Positions 47,108 to 56,555 of a stretch of 64,000 nucleotides of DNA are shown one piece after another; positions within the stretch are counted from its first letter, which is position 1; each line of letters opens with the position of its first letter. Position numbers and translations under genes: made by a program. This DNA comes from Maricaulis sp965242785. Lineage in GTDB: Bacteria; Pseudomonadota; Alphaproteobacteria; Caulobacterales; Maricaulaceae. The stretch is taken from the NCBI GenBank assembly GCA_965242785.1, contig CBDETA010000003.1:310001-374000 (forward strand), in the 5' to 3' direction. Below the pieces are notes generated by a model. It saw only the letters and a program-made list of their open reading frames with translations, did not search any database and had not been told where the DNA came from.

Positions 47108-49294
47108 ATGGCACCTATTATCGTCTTCGGGCCGCTCCTCGCCTCGGCCTTTGCGGGCTTCTTCGGCAATTATGTCGGCCATCGCGCAGCACAGATCGCC
47201 ACCACCGGTGCGGTCCTGCTGGCGGCTGTCCTGTCGTGGATCGTCTTCTTCGACGTCGCCATCGGCGGCAATACCCAGACCATCCATCTGGGCACTTGGA
47301 TGAGCGTCGGCAATTTCGACGTCTCCTGGGCCATCAAGCTGGACACGCTGTCTGCTGTCATGCTGGTGGTGGTGAATTCGGTCTCGTCCCTGGTGCACGT
47401 CTATTCCTGGGGTTACATGTCCCACGACCCGCACCGCGCGCGCTTCTTCTCCTACCTGTCGCTCTTCACCTTCGCCATGCTGGCGCTGGTGACCTCCGAC
47501 AACTTCCTCCAGCTCTTCTTCGGCTGGGAAGGCGTCGGCCTGGCCTCCTACCTGCTGATCGGCTTCTGGTACAAGAAGAAGTCGGCCAATGACGCGGCCA
47601 TCAAGGCCTTCGTGACCAACCGTGTCGGCGATTTCGGCTTTGCCCTGGGCATCATGGCCGTCTTCCTGGTGTTCGGCTCGGTCTCCTTCGACGATGTCTT
47701 CTCGCAGGTCGGTGCGCACAGCGAGGCCGTGCTGGCCTTTGCCGGCATGGAGCTCAACGCGATTGAACTGATCGCCTTCCTCCTCTTCATCGGTGCGATG
47801 GGCAAGTCGGCGCAGTTCTTCCTGCACGTCTGGCTGCCGGACGCCATGGAAGGCCCGACGCCGGTCTCCGCGCTGATCCACGCTGCGACCATGGTGACCG
47901 CCGGTGTCTTCCTGGTCTGCCGCGCCTTCCCGATCTACGAAGCCGCGCCGATGGCCTCGGCCATCGTCACCGTGATCGGGGCCGTCACGGCGCTGTTTGC
48001 TGCCACGGTCGGCGTCGCCCAGAACGACATCAAGCGCGTGGTTGCCTATTCGACCTGTTCGCAGCTGGGCTACATGTTCTTTGCCGCCGGCCTGGGTCTC
48101 TACTCGGCCGCCATGTTCCACCTGTTCACGCACGCCTTCTTCAAGGCGCTCCTGTTCCTGGGCTGCGGCGCCGTCATCCACGGCCTGCACGACGAGCAGG
48201 ACATGCGCAAGATGGGCGGGCTCTACAAGATGATGCCGATGACCTGGGTGCTGATGCTGATCGGCACGCTGGCGCTCACCGGTGTCGGCCTGCCGCCTTT
48301 CACCCTGTTCGGCCTGGAACTGGGCGGGTTCGGTTTTGCCGGCTTCTACTCGAAGGACATGATCATCGAGGAAGCCTTCATGATGGGCCGCGAAGGCCTG
48401 TTCTTCGGCATGCCGGCCTTCTGGATCGGCGTTGTCGCGGCGCTCCTGACCAGCTTCTACTCCTGGCGCCTGGTCTTCATGACCTTCCACGGCTCCTTCC
48501 GGGGCAAGAAGGACGATTACGATCACGCCCATGACAGCGGCTGGATCATGACCGGTCCGCTGGTCCTGCTGGCCATCGGTGCCGTGTTCGCCGGCGCCCT
48601 GTTCAAGGACAATTTCGTCGGCAAGGACGCGTTCGGCTTCTGGGGCGAAGCCCTGCCGGCCGGTCCCTATGCCGAGGGCAATTATCCCGAATACGCCGAG
48701 GCCTATGCCAGCGGTGCCGGCTATGCATCGGACAGCCATGCGGATGAAGGCCATGCTGATGATGGTCACGTCGCTGCCGCGTCCGACGATCACGCCGCCG
48801 ATGCCCATGCCGATGACAGCCACGCCGCGCCCGCTTATGCCGACGCCGCCCACGCGGACGAGGCCCATGGCGAGGACGAGCATTATGGCGGTCACCATCC
48901 GCCCACCTGGGTCCTCTGGGCACCCTTCATCGTGACCTGGACCGGTTTCCTGGGAGCCGTCTGGTTCTACCTGGTCAAGGAAGGCACCGGCGCCCGCATC
49001 GCCGCGCGTGGAGGACCGCTGCACAGCTTCCTCTACAACAAGTGGTATTTCGACGAGATCTATCACTTCGTCTTCGTGCGCGGCTCCAAGGCGCTGGGCG
49101 ATCTGTTCTGGAAAGTCGGCGACATGCGCATCATTGACGGCTTCGGCCCCAATGGCGTCGCCGGGACCACGCTGGCCGCGGCCCGCCGCCTGGCCAAGTC
49201 CCAGTCCGGTTATCTCTATCACTATGCATTCGTCATGCTGATCGGCGTGCTGGGGCTTCTGCTCTGGACCCAGTTCGGCGCAGGAGGCCAATAG
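47108..49294 (+). CDS. nuoL: NADH-quinone oxidoreductase subunit L with a His/Asp-rich linker
   Basis: Antiporter-like membrane subunit (ND5 type), the distal proton pump. Core motifs include FFGWEGVGLASYLLIGFWY, the lysine-bearing FLLFIGAMGKSAQFFLHVWLPDAMEGPTPVSALIHAATMVTAGVFLV segment and DIKRVVAYSTCSQLGYMF. Its 728 residues exceed the E. coli form (about 613), partly because residues 542-597 are an Asp/His/Ala-rich, presumably disordered loop with 11 His. After it come the last transmembrane segments and the lateral amphipathic helix. It abuts nuoM. Confidence 0.96.
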   Translation: MAPIIVFGPLLASAFAGFFGNYVGHRAAQIATTGAVLLAAVLSWIVFFDVAIGGNTQTIHLGTWMSVGNFDVSWAIKLDTLSAVMLVVVNSVSSLVHVYSWGYMSHDPHRARFFSYLSLFTFAMLALVTSDNFLQLFFGWEGVGLASYLLIGFWYKKKSANDAAIKAFVTNRVGDFGFALGIMAVFLVFGSVSFDDVFSQVGAHSEAVLAFAGMELNAIELIAFLLFIGAMGKSAQFFLHVWLPDAMEGPTPVSALIHAATMVTAGVFLVCRAFPIYEAAPMASAIVTVIGAVTALFAATVGVAQNDIKRVVAYSTCSQLGYMFFAAGLGLYSAAMFHLFTHAFFKALLFLGCGAVIHGLHDEQDMRKMGGLYKMMPMTWVLMLIGTLALTGVGLPPFTLFGLELGGFGFAGFYSKDMIIEEAFMMGREGLFFGMPAFWIGVVAALLTSFYSWRLVFMTFHGSFRGKKDDYDHAHDSGWIMTGPLVLLAIGAVFAGALFKDNFVGKDAFGFWGEALPAGPYAEGNYPEYAEAYASGAGYASDSHADEGHADDGHVAAASDDHAADAHADDSHAAPAYADAAHADEAHGEDEHYGGHHPPTWVLWAPFIVTWTGFLGAVWFYLVKEGTGARIAARGGPLHSFLYNKWYFDEIYHFVFVRGSKALGDLFWKVGDMRIIDGFGPNGVAGTTLAAARRLAKSQSGYLYHYAFVMLIGVLGLLLWTQFGAGGQ

Positions 49295-50809
49295 ATGTTT
49301 GGCGAGTTCGAAGCCTTTCTTTCGATCCTGACCTTCGTCCCGGCCATCGGTGCCCTGGTCATTGCGATCTTCCGCTTCACGACGCGGGCCGAAGACCAGG
49401 CCCTGATCGACAAGAATTCGCGCATGGTGGCCTGGGTGGCGACCATGGTGACGCTCGGTCTGTCGCTGATCCTGGTGTTCAATTTCGACCGTGACACGGC
49501 GGGCTTCCAGTTTGTGCACGAGGTCACCTGGCTGGAACAGATCGGCCTGGGCTATCGCATGGGCGTGGACGGGATCTCGGTCCTCTTCGTGCTGCTGACG
49601 GCCGGCCTGATGCCGATCTGCATCATGGCGTCCGGCGCGATCCAGAAGCGCGTCGCCGACTACATGATCGCCTTCCTCCTGCTGGAAACCCTGGTCATCG
49701 GCGTCTTCTGTGCGCTGGACCTGGTGCTGTTCTACATCTTCTTTGAAGGTGGCCTGATCCCGATGTTCATCATCATCGGTGTCTGGGGTGGCCAGAACCG
49801 CATCTATGCCGCGTTCAAGTTCTTCCTCTACACCCTGCTGGGCTCCGTGCTCATGCTGGTGGCGATGATCTACATGTTCCTGCAGGCAGGAACGACGGAC
49901 ATCACCGTCCTCTTGCAGCACGAGTTTGCCCGCGAGGCGCAGATGTGGATGTGGCTGGCCTTCTTCGCCTCCTTCGCGGTGAAGATGCCGATGTGGCCGG
50001 TGCACACCTGGCTGCCGGACGCCCACGTGCAGGCCCCGACCGCCGGTTCGGTGATCCTGGCCGGCGTGCTCCTGAAGCTGGGCGGCTACGGCTTCCTGCG
50101 CTTCTCCATCCCGATGTTCCCGGAGGCCTCGGCCTATTTCGCCGACCTGGTGTTCTGGCTCTCCATCATCGCCATCATCTACACCTCGCTGGTGGCCTTC
50201 CGTCAGACCGACATCAAGAAGCTGATCGCCTATTCCTCGGTCGCCCACATGGGCTTTGTGACCATGGGCATTTTCGCGATGAACGAGACCGGCGTGCAGG
50301 GCGCGATCTTCCAGATGATCTCGCACGGCGTGATCTCCGGCGCGCTCTTCCTCTGCGTCGGCGTCATCTATGACCGCATGCACACCCGCGAGATCGCCTT
50401 CTATGGTGGTCTGGTGCACAAGATGCCGGTCTATGCGGCGATCTTCGCGCTGTTCACCATGGCCAATGTCGGCCTGCCGGGCACGTCCGGCTTTGTCGGC
50501 GAGATCATGACCATGGTCGGCGCCTTCCAGGTCGACTGGTGGATCGCCACCGGTGCCGCCGTCGGCGTCATCCTGTCGGCCATGTACATGCTCACCGTCT
50601 ACCGCAGCGTGGTGTTCGGCGAGCTGACCAATCCCAAGCTTGAGAACATCACCGACATCAACCGCATGGAATGGGCGATCTTCATCCCGCTCATCATCAT
50701 GACGCTGTGGCTGGGCGTGAATTCCACCCTGGTCACCGACATCACGGCGGCGTCGGTGGAGAATCTGATTTCCAATTACGATGCGGCGCTGGCCGCACCG
50801 GCTGAGTAG
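49295..50809 (+). CDS. nuoM: NADH-quinone oxidoreductase subunit M
   Basis: Antiporter-like membrane subunit (ND4 type), about fourteen transmembrane helices in 504 residues. FYIFFEGGLIPMFIIIGVWGG holds the key Glu, and FASFAVKMPMWPVHTWLPDAHVQAPTAGSVILAGVLLKLGGYGFLR the proton-path lysines. KKLIAYSSVAHMGFVTMGIF is also conserved. The start codon follows the nuoL stop directly. Confidence 0.97.
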   Translation: MFGEFEAFLSILTFVPAIGALVIAIFRFTTRAEDQALIDKNSRMVAWVATMVTLGLSLILVFNFDRDTAGFQFVHEVTWLEQIGLGYRMGVDGISVLFVLLTAGLMPICIMASGAIQKRVADYMIAFLLLETLVIGVFCALDLVLFYIFFEGGLIPMFIIIGVWGGQNRIYAAFKFFLYTLLGSVLMLVAMIYMFLQAGTTDITVLLQHEFAREAQMWMWLAFFASFAVKMPMWPVHTWLPDAHVQAPTAGSVILAGVLLKLGGYGFLRFSIPMFPEASAYFADLVFWLSIIAIIYTSLVAFRQTDIKKLIAYSSVAHMGFVTMGIFAMNETGVQGAIFQMISHGVISGALFLCVGVIYDRMHTREIAFYGGLVHKMPVYAAIFALFTMANVGLPGTSGFVGEIMTMVGAFQVDWWIATGAAVGVILSAMYMLTVYRSVVFGELTNPKLENITDINRMEWAIFIPLIIMTLWLGVNSTLVTDITAASVENLISNYDAALAAPAE

Positions 50810-50823
50810 GCGAGGCCAGACCC

Positions 50824-52266
50824 ATGACGGCGGACATGCTTTCCCGCGACCTGTCGCTTCTCATCCCCGAGCTTCTTCTGGCCGGCGGCGCCATGGTGCT
50901 GCTGATGCTGGGCGTCTTCATGAAAGGCGAGGGGGCCAACAAGCTGGTGCAATGGCTCACCGTGGCCCTGCTGGTGGCCGCCGGTTTCGGCGCGCTCTTC
51001 CTGGTGGGCGGTGAAGGCCAGGCCTTCAATGGCAGCTTCATCTTCGACCCGCTGGCCCGTTTCGCCAAGGTCGCCATCGGCCTGGTGGCGGCCATCGCGC
51101 TGCTTCTGGCCATGCCCTATCTCAAGAGCGAAAAGCTCGGCAAGATCGAGTATTCGGTCCTCGTCACCCTGGCGGTGACGGGCATGATGATGATGGTCTC
51201 CGCCAATGACCTCATCGCCATGTATATGGGCATCGAGCTGCAATCCCTGGCGCTCTACGTGCTGGCCGCCTTCAACCGTGACAGCCTGCGGGCGTCCGAA
51301 GCCGGTCTGAAGTATTTCGTGCTCGGCGCGCTGTCCTCCGGCCTGCTGCTTTACGGCGCTTCGCTGGTCTACGGCTTTGCCGGTGCCACGGGCTTCAACG
51401 AGATCGCCCTGGCGGTCCAGTCCGGCCCGTCTGTCGGCCTGGTCTTCGGCCTGGTCTTCGTGATCTGCGGCCTGGCCTTCAAGGTCTCCGCCGCGCCCTT
51501 CCACATGTGGACGCCGGACGTCTATGAAGGCGCGCCGACCCCGGTCACCGCCTTCTTCGCCACGGCGCCGAAAATGGCCGCCATCGTGCTGCTGGCCCGC
51601 GTGCTGGTGGAACCCTTCGGCGGCATGGTCGACCAGTGGCGGGACGTGATCTGGATCATCGCGGTCCTGTCCATGGGCATCGGCGCCTTCGGCGCGCTGA
51701 CCCAGCAGAACATCAAGCGCCTGATGGCCTATTCCTCGATCTCCAACATGGGCTACGCCCTGGTGGCGATCGCCTCGGCCAGCCAGACCGGCATCTGGGC
51801 GCTGCTGGTCTACATGACGCTCTACATGATCGGGGTGATCGGTTCCTTCGGGGCGATCCTGTCCATGCGCACGCGCGAAGGCATGGTTGAGCAGATTTCC
51901 GACCTGGCCGGTGTGGCCCAGCGCAATCCGGGCCTGGGCTGGTCGATCACCGCGCTGATGTTCTCCATTGGCGGCCTGCCCTTCATGGTCGGCTTCTTCG
52001 GCAAGTTCTTCGTGATCTTCGCCGCCGTGCAGGCCGATCTCCTGATCCTGGCCGTCCTGGCGGTGCTGTTCTCGGTGGTGGGCGCCGCCTACTATCTGCG
52101 CGTCGTCAAGACCGTCTGGTTCGACGAGGGCGAGGTCGAGTTCGTGCCGGCCGCGCTCAGCGTCTACTGGGTCACCCGCCTGGCGGGCCTGGCCACGGTG
52201 CTGCTGTTGCCGGTCCTGGGCTGGCTGGTCTTCCGCGCCGTCTCGGTCGGCTCGGCCGTGCTGTAA
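50824..52266 (+). CDS. nuoN: NADH-quinone oxidoreductase subunit N
   Basis: Antiporter-like membrane subunit (ND2 type) of 480 residues. Conserved parts include MGIELQSLALYVLAAFNRDS, LKYFVLGALSSGLLLYGASLVYG, FKVSAAPFHMWTPDVYEGAPTPVTAFFATAPKMAA and IKRLMAYSSISNMGYAL. Last complex I gene; birA follows after 3 bases, so the transcript continues. Confidence 0.97.
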   Translation: MTADMLSRDLSLLIPELLLAGGAMVLLMLGVFMKGEGANKLVQWLTVALLVAAGFGALFLVGGEGQAFNGSFIFDPLARFAKVAIGLVAAIALLLAMPYLKSEKLGKIEYSVLVTLAVTGMMMMVSANDLIAMYMGIELQSLALYVLAAFNRDSLRASEAGLKYFVLGALSSGLLLYGASLVYGFAGATGFNEIALAVQSGPSVGLVFGLVFVICGLAFKVSAAPFHMWTPDVYEGAPTPVTAFFATAPKMAAIVLLARVLVEPFGGMVDQWRDVIWIIAVLSMGIGAFGALTQQNIKRLMAYSSISNMGYALVAIASASQTGIWALLVYMTLYMIGVIGSFGAILSMRTREGMVEQISDLAGVAQRNPGLGWSITALMFSIGGLPFMVGFFGKFFVIFAAVQADLLILAVLAVLFSVVGAAYYLRVVKTVWFDEGEVEFVPAALSVYWVTRLAGLATVLLLPVLGWLVFRAVSVGSAVL

Positions 52267-52269
52267 ACC

Positions 52270-53019
52270 TTGCTGAGCGCGCGCCCCGACAGGGTCTGGC
52301 TGGACGAGGCCGGATCCACCAATGCCGAGGCGCGCGAGCAGGCCGAGGCGGGCAATCGCGGTCCGTTCTGGATCGCAGCCCGCCGCCAGACCTCGGGACG
52401 TGGCCGCCGCGGCCGCGCCTGGACCGGTCTGGAGGGCAATCTCTTCACCACCGGGCTCTACACCCTGCCGGGCGATCCCGCGCAGGCGGCCGAGCTCTCC
52501 TTCCTCGCCGCACTTGCCGTCGCCGAAGTCTGTGACCTCGCGCTGGAGGACCGAGCCCGCACGCGGGTGAAATGGCCCAATGACGTGCTGGTCGATGGTC
52601 GCAAGGTCTGCGGCATCCTGCTGGAAAGCGGCCAGGCACCGGGCGGTGGTCTCTGGGTCGCCGTCGGCATCGGTCTCAACCTGACCGCCCACCCGGATGA
52701 TGCCGAGCGTCCGGCCATCTCGATCGCCCATGCCGGTGGCTCGCTGCAACGTGAAGCCGCCCTGGACCACCTCATCGAGCGCTTCGAGGCCTGGCGGATG
52801 CGCTGGCAGCAACAGGGTTTCGGGCCGGTCCGCGACGCCTGGCTGGCGCGGGCGCACGGTCTGGGCGCCCCCTGCATCGCCCGGCTCTCAAACGAGACGC
52901 TGAGCGGCGTGTTTGCCGATCTGGGTCCGGACGGCGCCCTGCGACTGGACTTGGACGGCGGCGGCCGACGGTATATCTCCGCGGGGGACGTGTTCTTTCC
53001 GGAAACCACCGGTCACTGA
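52270..53019 (+). CDS. birA: Biotin-[acetyl-CoA-carboxylase] ligase, catalytic domain only
   Basis: Attaches biotin to the carrier domain of acetyl-CoA carboxylase and other biotin enzymes. The 249 residues open with DEAGSTNAEA, then the biotin/ATP loop TSGRGRRGRAW, KWPNDVLVDGRKVCGILLE and GIGLNL. There is no amino-terminal winged helix, so unlike E. coli BirA it cannot act as the bio repressor. The start is TTG 52270, 3 bases after nuoN. The birA-coaX link downstream of nuo is conserved among alphaproteobacteria. Confidence 0.93.
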   Translation: MLSARPDRVWLDEAGSTNAEAREQAEAGNRGPFWIAARRQTSGRGRRGRAWTGLEGNLFTTGLYTLPGDPAQAAELSFLAALAVAEVCDLALEDRARTRVKWPNDVLVDGRKVCGILLESGQAPGGGLWVAVGIGLNLTAHPDDAERPAISIAHAGGSLQREAALDHLIERFEAWRMRWQQQGFGPVRDAWLARAHGLGAPCIARLSNETLSGVFADLGPDGALRLDLDGGGRRYISAGDVFFPETTGH

Positions 53020-53034
53020 CGCAAGGATTTTCCC

Positions 53035-53811
53035 ATGCTGCTCGCGATCGACTGCGGCAATACCAATACGCTGTTCGCCGTGCATGACGGGACCGACTGG
53101 GTCGCCCAGTGGCGCTCCGGCACCGACTCGACCCGCACCGCCGACGAGCACGCGGTCTGGCTGTCCCAGCTGATGGCGCTGCAGGGCCGGTCCCTGAAGG
53201 ACATCACCGCCTGCGTGATCTCCACCGTGGTGCCCCAGGCCCTGTTCAACCTGCGCAATCTGTCGCGCCGCTATTGCTCGACCGAGCCGGTGATCGTCGG
53301 CGAGCCGGGTGTGGTGATGGATATCGAGGTCCGGCTCGAGCGTCCGCAGGATGCCGGCGCCGACCGCCTGGTCAACGCGCTGGGTGCCCGCACGCACTAT
53401 ACCGGCCCGCTGATCATCATCGACAGCGGTACCGCCACCACATTCGACGTCATCGCCCGTGACGGCGCCTTCGAGGGCGGCATCATCGCCCCGGGCATCA
53501 ACCTGTCCATGCAGGCCCTGCACGCCGCCGCAGCCAAGCTTCCCCGTGTCGCCATCGCCAAGCCGCAGCGCGTGATGGGCAAGGACACGGTCTCGGCCAT
53601 GCAGTCCGGTGTCTTCTGGGGCTATATCGATCTCATCGACGGCCTGGTAACCCGCCTCAAGCGCGAGCTGGATGACGAGATGACCGTGATCGCCACCGGC
53701 GGCGTGGTCTCGCTTTTCGAGGGCGCATCGCGCACCATCGACCATTACGACCCCGACCTGACCATTCGCGGCCTCATGGAAGTCTGGAAACTCAATGGCG
53801 GCCGCCTCTAA
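53035..53811 (+). CDS. coaX: Type III pantothenate kinase
   Basis: Phosphorylates pantothenate in the first step of coenzyme A synthesis. The 258 residues start MLLAIDCGNTNTLFAVHDG, the ASKHA phosphate-1 motif. GADRLVNALGA and IIDSGTATTFDVI form the middle motifs, and EGGIIAPGINLSMQALHAAAAKLPRV the substrate region. CoaX-type kinases need a monovalent cation and are not feedback-inhibited by CoA. It follows birA by 15 bases. Confidence 0.95.
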   Translation: MLLAIDCGNTNTLFAVHDGTDWVAQWRSGTDSTRTADEHAVWLSQLMALQGRSLKDITACVISTVVPQALFNLRNLSRRYCSTEPVIVGEPGVVMDIEVRLERPQDAGADRLVNALGARTHYTGPLIIIDSGTATTFDVIARDGAFEGGIIAPGINLSMQALHAAAAKLPRVAIAKPQRVMGKDTVSAMQSGVFWGYIDLIDGLVTRLKRELDDEMTVIATGGVVSLFEGASRTIDHYDPDLTIRGLMEVWKLNGGRL

Positions 53812-53833
53812 TCCCCAACCGAACGCGTGATCT

Positions 53834-55525
53834 GTGCCCAAATCGAAAAAACAGCAAACTGACTGCCTCTACTTCCTGCCGCTCGGCGGTTCCGACGAGA
53901 TCGGCATGAATCTCAACCTCTACGGCTATGGGCCGCAGGAGGATGCTCAGTGGATCATTGTCGATTGCGGCGTGACCTTCGGTGATCTGTCGACCCCGGG
54001 TGTCGATCTCATCATGCCGGACCCGCGCTTCATCGAGGACCGGCGCGACAATCTGCTCGGCATGGTGCTTACCCATGCGCATGAAGACCATATGGGCGCT
54101 GTGGCGCATCTCTGGCGCCGTCTGCGCTGTCCGATCTGGGCGACGCCCTTCACCGCCTGGCTGGTGCGTGATCGCCTGCGCGAATACGGGCTGGAGAATG
54201 AGGTCGAGCTGCACGAGATCGCGCTGGACAGCCGTTTCGAGCTGGGCCCGTTCGACATCCAGCTGGTGACGCTGACCCACTCCATTCCCGAACCCAACGG
54301 CCTGGCCATCCGCACGCCGGCTGGTCTGGTGCTGCACACGGGCGACTGGAAGATCGATCCCGATCCGCTGATCGGTGAAAAGACCGACGTCTCCGCGCTC
54401 ACCGCCCTGGGCGAGGAGGGCGTTCTGGCCATGGTCTGCGACTCCACGAATGTGTTCTCGACCGGCGAAAGCGGGTCCGAGGCGGATGTCCGCGAGGAGC
54501 TGATCAAGGTCGTCGGCGAGAACAGGACCGGCAAGGTCGCCATCGCCGCCTTCGCCTCCAATGTCGCCCGCCTGCAATCGGCCATCGAGGCCGCCGAGGC
54601 CAATGGTCGCCGGGTCTGCCTGGTCGGCCGGTCCATGCACCGCATGACCGCCGCCGCCAAATCGGTCGGCCTCCTGCAGCACGTCCAGGACTTCGTCTCC
54701 GAGGAGGAGGCCGGCTTTTTCCCGCCGGAGAAAATCCTCTATCTGTGCACCGGATCGCAGGGCGAGCCCCGCGCCGCCCTGTCGCGCATCGCCGAGGGCA
54801 ATCACCGCAATGTCACGCTGGGCCCGGGCGATACGGTGCTGTTCTCCAGCCGCGTCATTCCGGGCAATGATCTGGGCATTTTCCAGCTGCAGAACCGGCT
54901 CGCCGAACGCGGTGTCGAGATCGTCACCGAGAAGAGCCGGCCGATCCACGTCTCCGGCCATCCCTGCCGCGACGAGCTGGCGCAGATGTATCAATGGGCC
55001 CAGCCCAAGGTCGCCATTCCGGTGCATGGCGAGCGTCGCCACCTGATCGAGCATGCGGCCTTCGCCAAAGAGCTCCAGGTCCCGCACGCGGTCACCGTTC
55101 GCAATGGTGATTTGGTCGAGCTGCGCGCCGATGGCGGAGCGTCCATCGTCGACGAGGCGCCGTCGGGCCGCCTGCATGTCGACGGGAATTTCATCACCGA
55201 TGCCGATGCCGACTCGATGCGCGAGCGCCGCAAGCTGGCCTATGCCGGCCAGATCACCGTAGCCCTGGCGGTGTCGCAGAAGGGCGAGATCATCTCCGGT
55301 CCGGATGTGCGTGCCATGGGGGTGGCAGAAGATGCCCATCTCAGCCTGGATGATTTCCTCGATACGCTGGCCGACGAAGCCGAGCGCACCTATGAACGCC
55401 TGACCCCGCGCAATCGCCGCGATCTGGAACACGCTGAAGAGGAAGTGCGCCGCGCCGTGCGCCGTGAAGCCAACCGGATCTGGGGCAAGAAGCCCTGGGT
55501 CGAGATCATCCTGCTGGAGGTTTGA
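53834..55525 (+). CDS. rnj: Ribonuclease J
   Basis: Metallo-beta-lactamase-fold RNase with endo- and 5-prime-exonuclease action in RNA processing and decay. Its 563 residues start at GTG 53834 (MPKSKKQQTDCLYFLPLGG). The zinc motif HAHEDHMG has His81, His83, Asp85 and His86. LHTGDWKID and the beta-CASP motifs (CDSTN, TGSQGEPRAALSRIA, SGHPCRDELAQM, PVHGERRHL) follow, then a carboxy-terminal domain. The ribosome site is weak. It lies in the coaX-rnj-mce order typical of alphaproteobacteria. Confidence 0.94.
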   Translation: MPKSKKQQTDCLYFLPLGGSDEIGMNLNLYGYGPQEDAQWIIVDCGVTFGDLSTPGVDLIMPDPRFIEDRRDNLLGMVLTHAHEDHMGAVAHLWRRLRCPIWATPFTAWLVRDRLREYGLENEVELHEIALDSRFELGPFDIQLVTLTHSIPEPNGLAIRTPAGLVLHTGDWKIDPDPLIGEKTDVSALTALGEEGVLAMVCDSTNVFSTGESGSEADVREELIKVVGENRTGKVAIAAFASNVARLQSAIEAAEANGRRVCLVGRSMHRMTAAAKSVGLLQHVQDFVSEEEAGFFPPEKILYLCTGSQGEPRAALSRIAEGNHRNVTLGPGDTVLFSSRVIPGNDLGIFQLQNRLAERGVEIVTEKSRPIHVSGHPCRDELAQMYQWAQPKVAIPVHGERRHLIEHAAFAKELQVPHAVTVRNGDLVELRADGGASIVDEAPSGRLHVDGNFITDADADSMRERRKLAYAGQITVALAVSQKGEIISGPDVRAMGVAEDAHLSLDDFLDTLADEAERTYERLTPRNRRDLEHAEEEVRRAVRREANRIWGKKPWVEIILLEV

Positions 55526-55714
55526 GCCTGTAGTCCTCCCCATGCAATGGGGAGGGGGACCGCGAAGCGGTGGAGGGGCCGCGGCCGCAAGGCCGCGGAA
55601 TGCCGGCGCCGCGCTCTTGCCTCATCCCGGCTTGGCCGGGACCCCATCGACCCGAGGCTGACGCCTCGGCCCACTTCCCCACAGGGGTGGGGAAGAAAGA
55701 CGTTGGAGACGAAG
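55526..55714. repeat. Palindrome-rich intergenic spacer between rnj and mce
   Basis: The 189 bases contain CTCCCCATGCAATGGGGAG, GCCGCGGCCGCAAGGCCGCGG, a TCCCGGCTTGGCCGGGA hairpin, and CTTCCCC/GGGGAAG elements towards the two ends. No T run follows any stem, so none looks like a terminator. It probably derives from one or more intergenic palindromic elements. GGAG at 55705 serves the downstream gene. Confidence 0.6.
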
Positions 55715-56134
55715 ATGAAGATCGGACGTTTGAACCATGTCGGTGTCGCTGTGCCCGACATCGAGGCGGCCAAGAAGACCTATGCCGAGCTTTATGGCGC
55801 CACCGATGCGACCGAGACCAAGGACTTCCCGCGTCTGGGCGTGAAGGTCGCTTTCGTGCACCTGGCCAATTCCGAGATCGAGCTTCTGGAACCCTCCGGT
55901 GCCGACAGTCCGGTGCACAAATTCCTCGAGCGCAATCCCAAGGGCGGCCAGCACCATCTGTGCTTTGAAGTGCCCGATATCATCGCTGCGCGCGACGCGA
56001 TGCGCGAGAAGGGGGCCACCGTGCTGGGCACGGGCGAACCCTATGTCGGCGCCCACGGCGTGCCGGTGATTTTCATCCACCCCAAGGACAGTAACGGCCA
56101 GCTGATCGAGCTGATGCAGGAGCCGGCCCGATGA
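55715..56134 (+). CDS. mce: Methylmalonyl-CoA epimerase
   Basis: Interconverts the S and R forms of methylmalonyl-CoA in propionate and branched-chain amino acid breakdown. The 139-residue VOC-fold protein starts MKIGRLNHVGVAVPDIEAA at ATG 55715 with GGAG upstream; the longer open frame from 55547 runs through a palindromic spacer and is not used. Metal ligands are expected at His8 (NHVGVAV), the His of GGQHHLCFEV and the Glu of GQLIELMQ. It overlaps the DUF1467 gene by 4 bases. Confidence 0.94.
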   Translation: MKIGRLNHVGVAVPDIEAAKKTYAELYGATDATETKDFPRLGVKVAFVHLANSEIELLEPSGADSPVHKFLERNPKGGQHHLCFEVPDIIAARDAMREKGATVLGTGEPYVGAHGVPVIFIHPKDSNGQLIELMQEPAR

Positions 56135-56478
56135 TCCTGCGCTATGCCCAATATGCCCTGCCGGGCATCGCGCTTCTGCTCTGGCTGTCGCGCTTCATCA
56201 TCCGCGATGACGGCGTCGGCGTCGTCAATGGCGTGGTTGTCTTCCTCATCGTCTGGTGGCTGGTCATCTTCATGATGCTGCCCATCGGCGTGCGCTCGCA
56301 GGAAGAGGCGGGCGATGTGCTGGAGGGCTCCGAGCCGGGCGCGCCGGTCGCACCCCAGCTCAAGCAGAAGGCCTGGTGGACCACGATCATCACCTCGGGC
56401 ATCTGGATCATCTACTACATCATCACTGAGAGCGGCCTGGCCGCGCAAATCCTTCCGACGGATGGTTCCTGGGGCTGA
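56131..56478 (+). CDS. DUF1467 family membrane protein
   Basis: A 115-residue protein with helices at about 3-22, 32-54 and 88-106. The segment WWLVIFMMLPIGVRSQEEAGDVLEGSEPGAP is the DUF1467 signature. Its function is unknown; the family is largely alphaproteobacterial and commonly sits between mce and proS. Here the order is broken by two inserted genes. Confidence 0.85.
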   Translation: MILRYAQYALPGIALLLWLSRFIIRDDGVGVVNGVVVFLIVWWLVIFMMLPIGVRSQEEAGDVLEGSEPGAPVAPQLKQKAWWTTIITSGIWIIYYIITESGLAAQILPTDGSWG

Positions 56479-56555
56479 ACCCGGGCCGTTCCGATCTCAT
56501 ACGCCGGCGGCGAGGGGCGTTTCGCCGCGCTGGCCCACGCAAGGGGAAATCAAGC

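Noticed and set aside
46616..50419. Very long open frame (1267 codons) antisense to nuoJ-nuoM
   Set aside because: It is the mirror of GC-biased codon use in real genes on the plus strand; the translation is His/Gln/Arg/Asp-rich with no family motif and no ribosome site.
55526..55560. Terminator after rnj
   Set aside because: The hairpin is strong but is followed by G/A-rich sequence, not T; the operon seems to continue.
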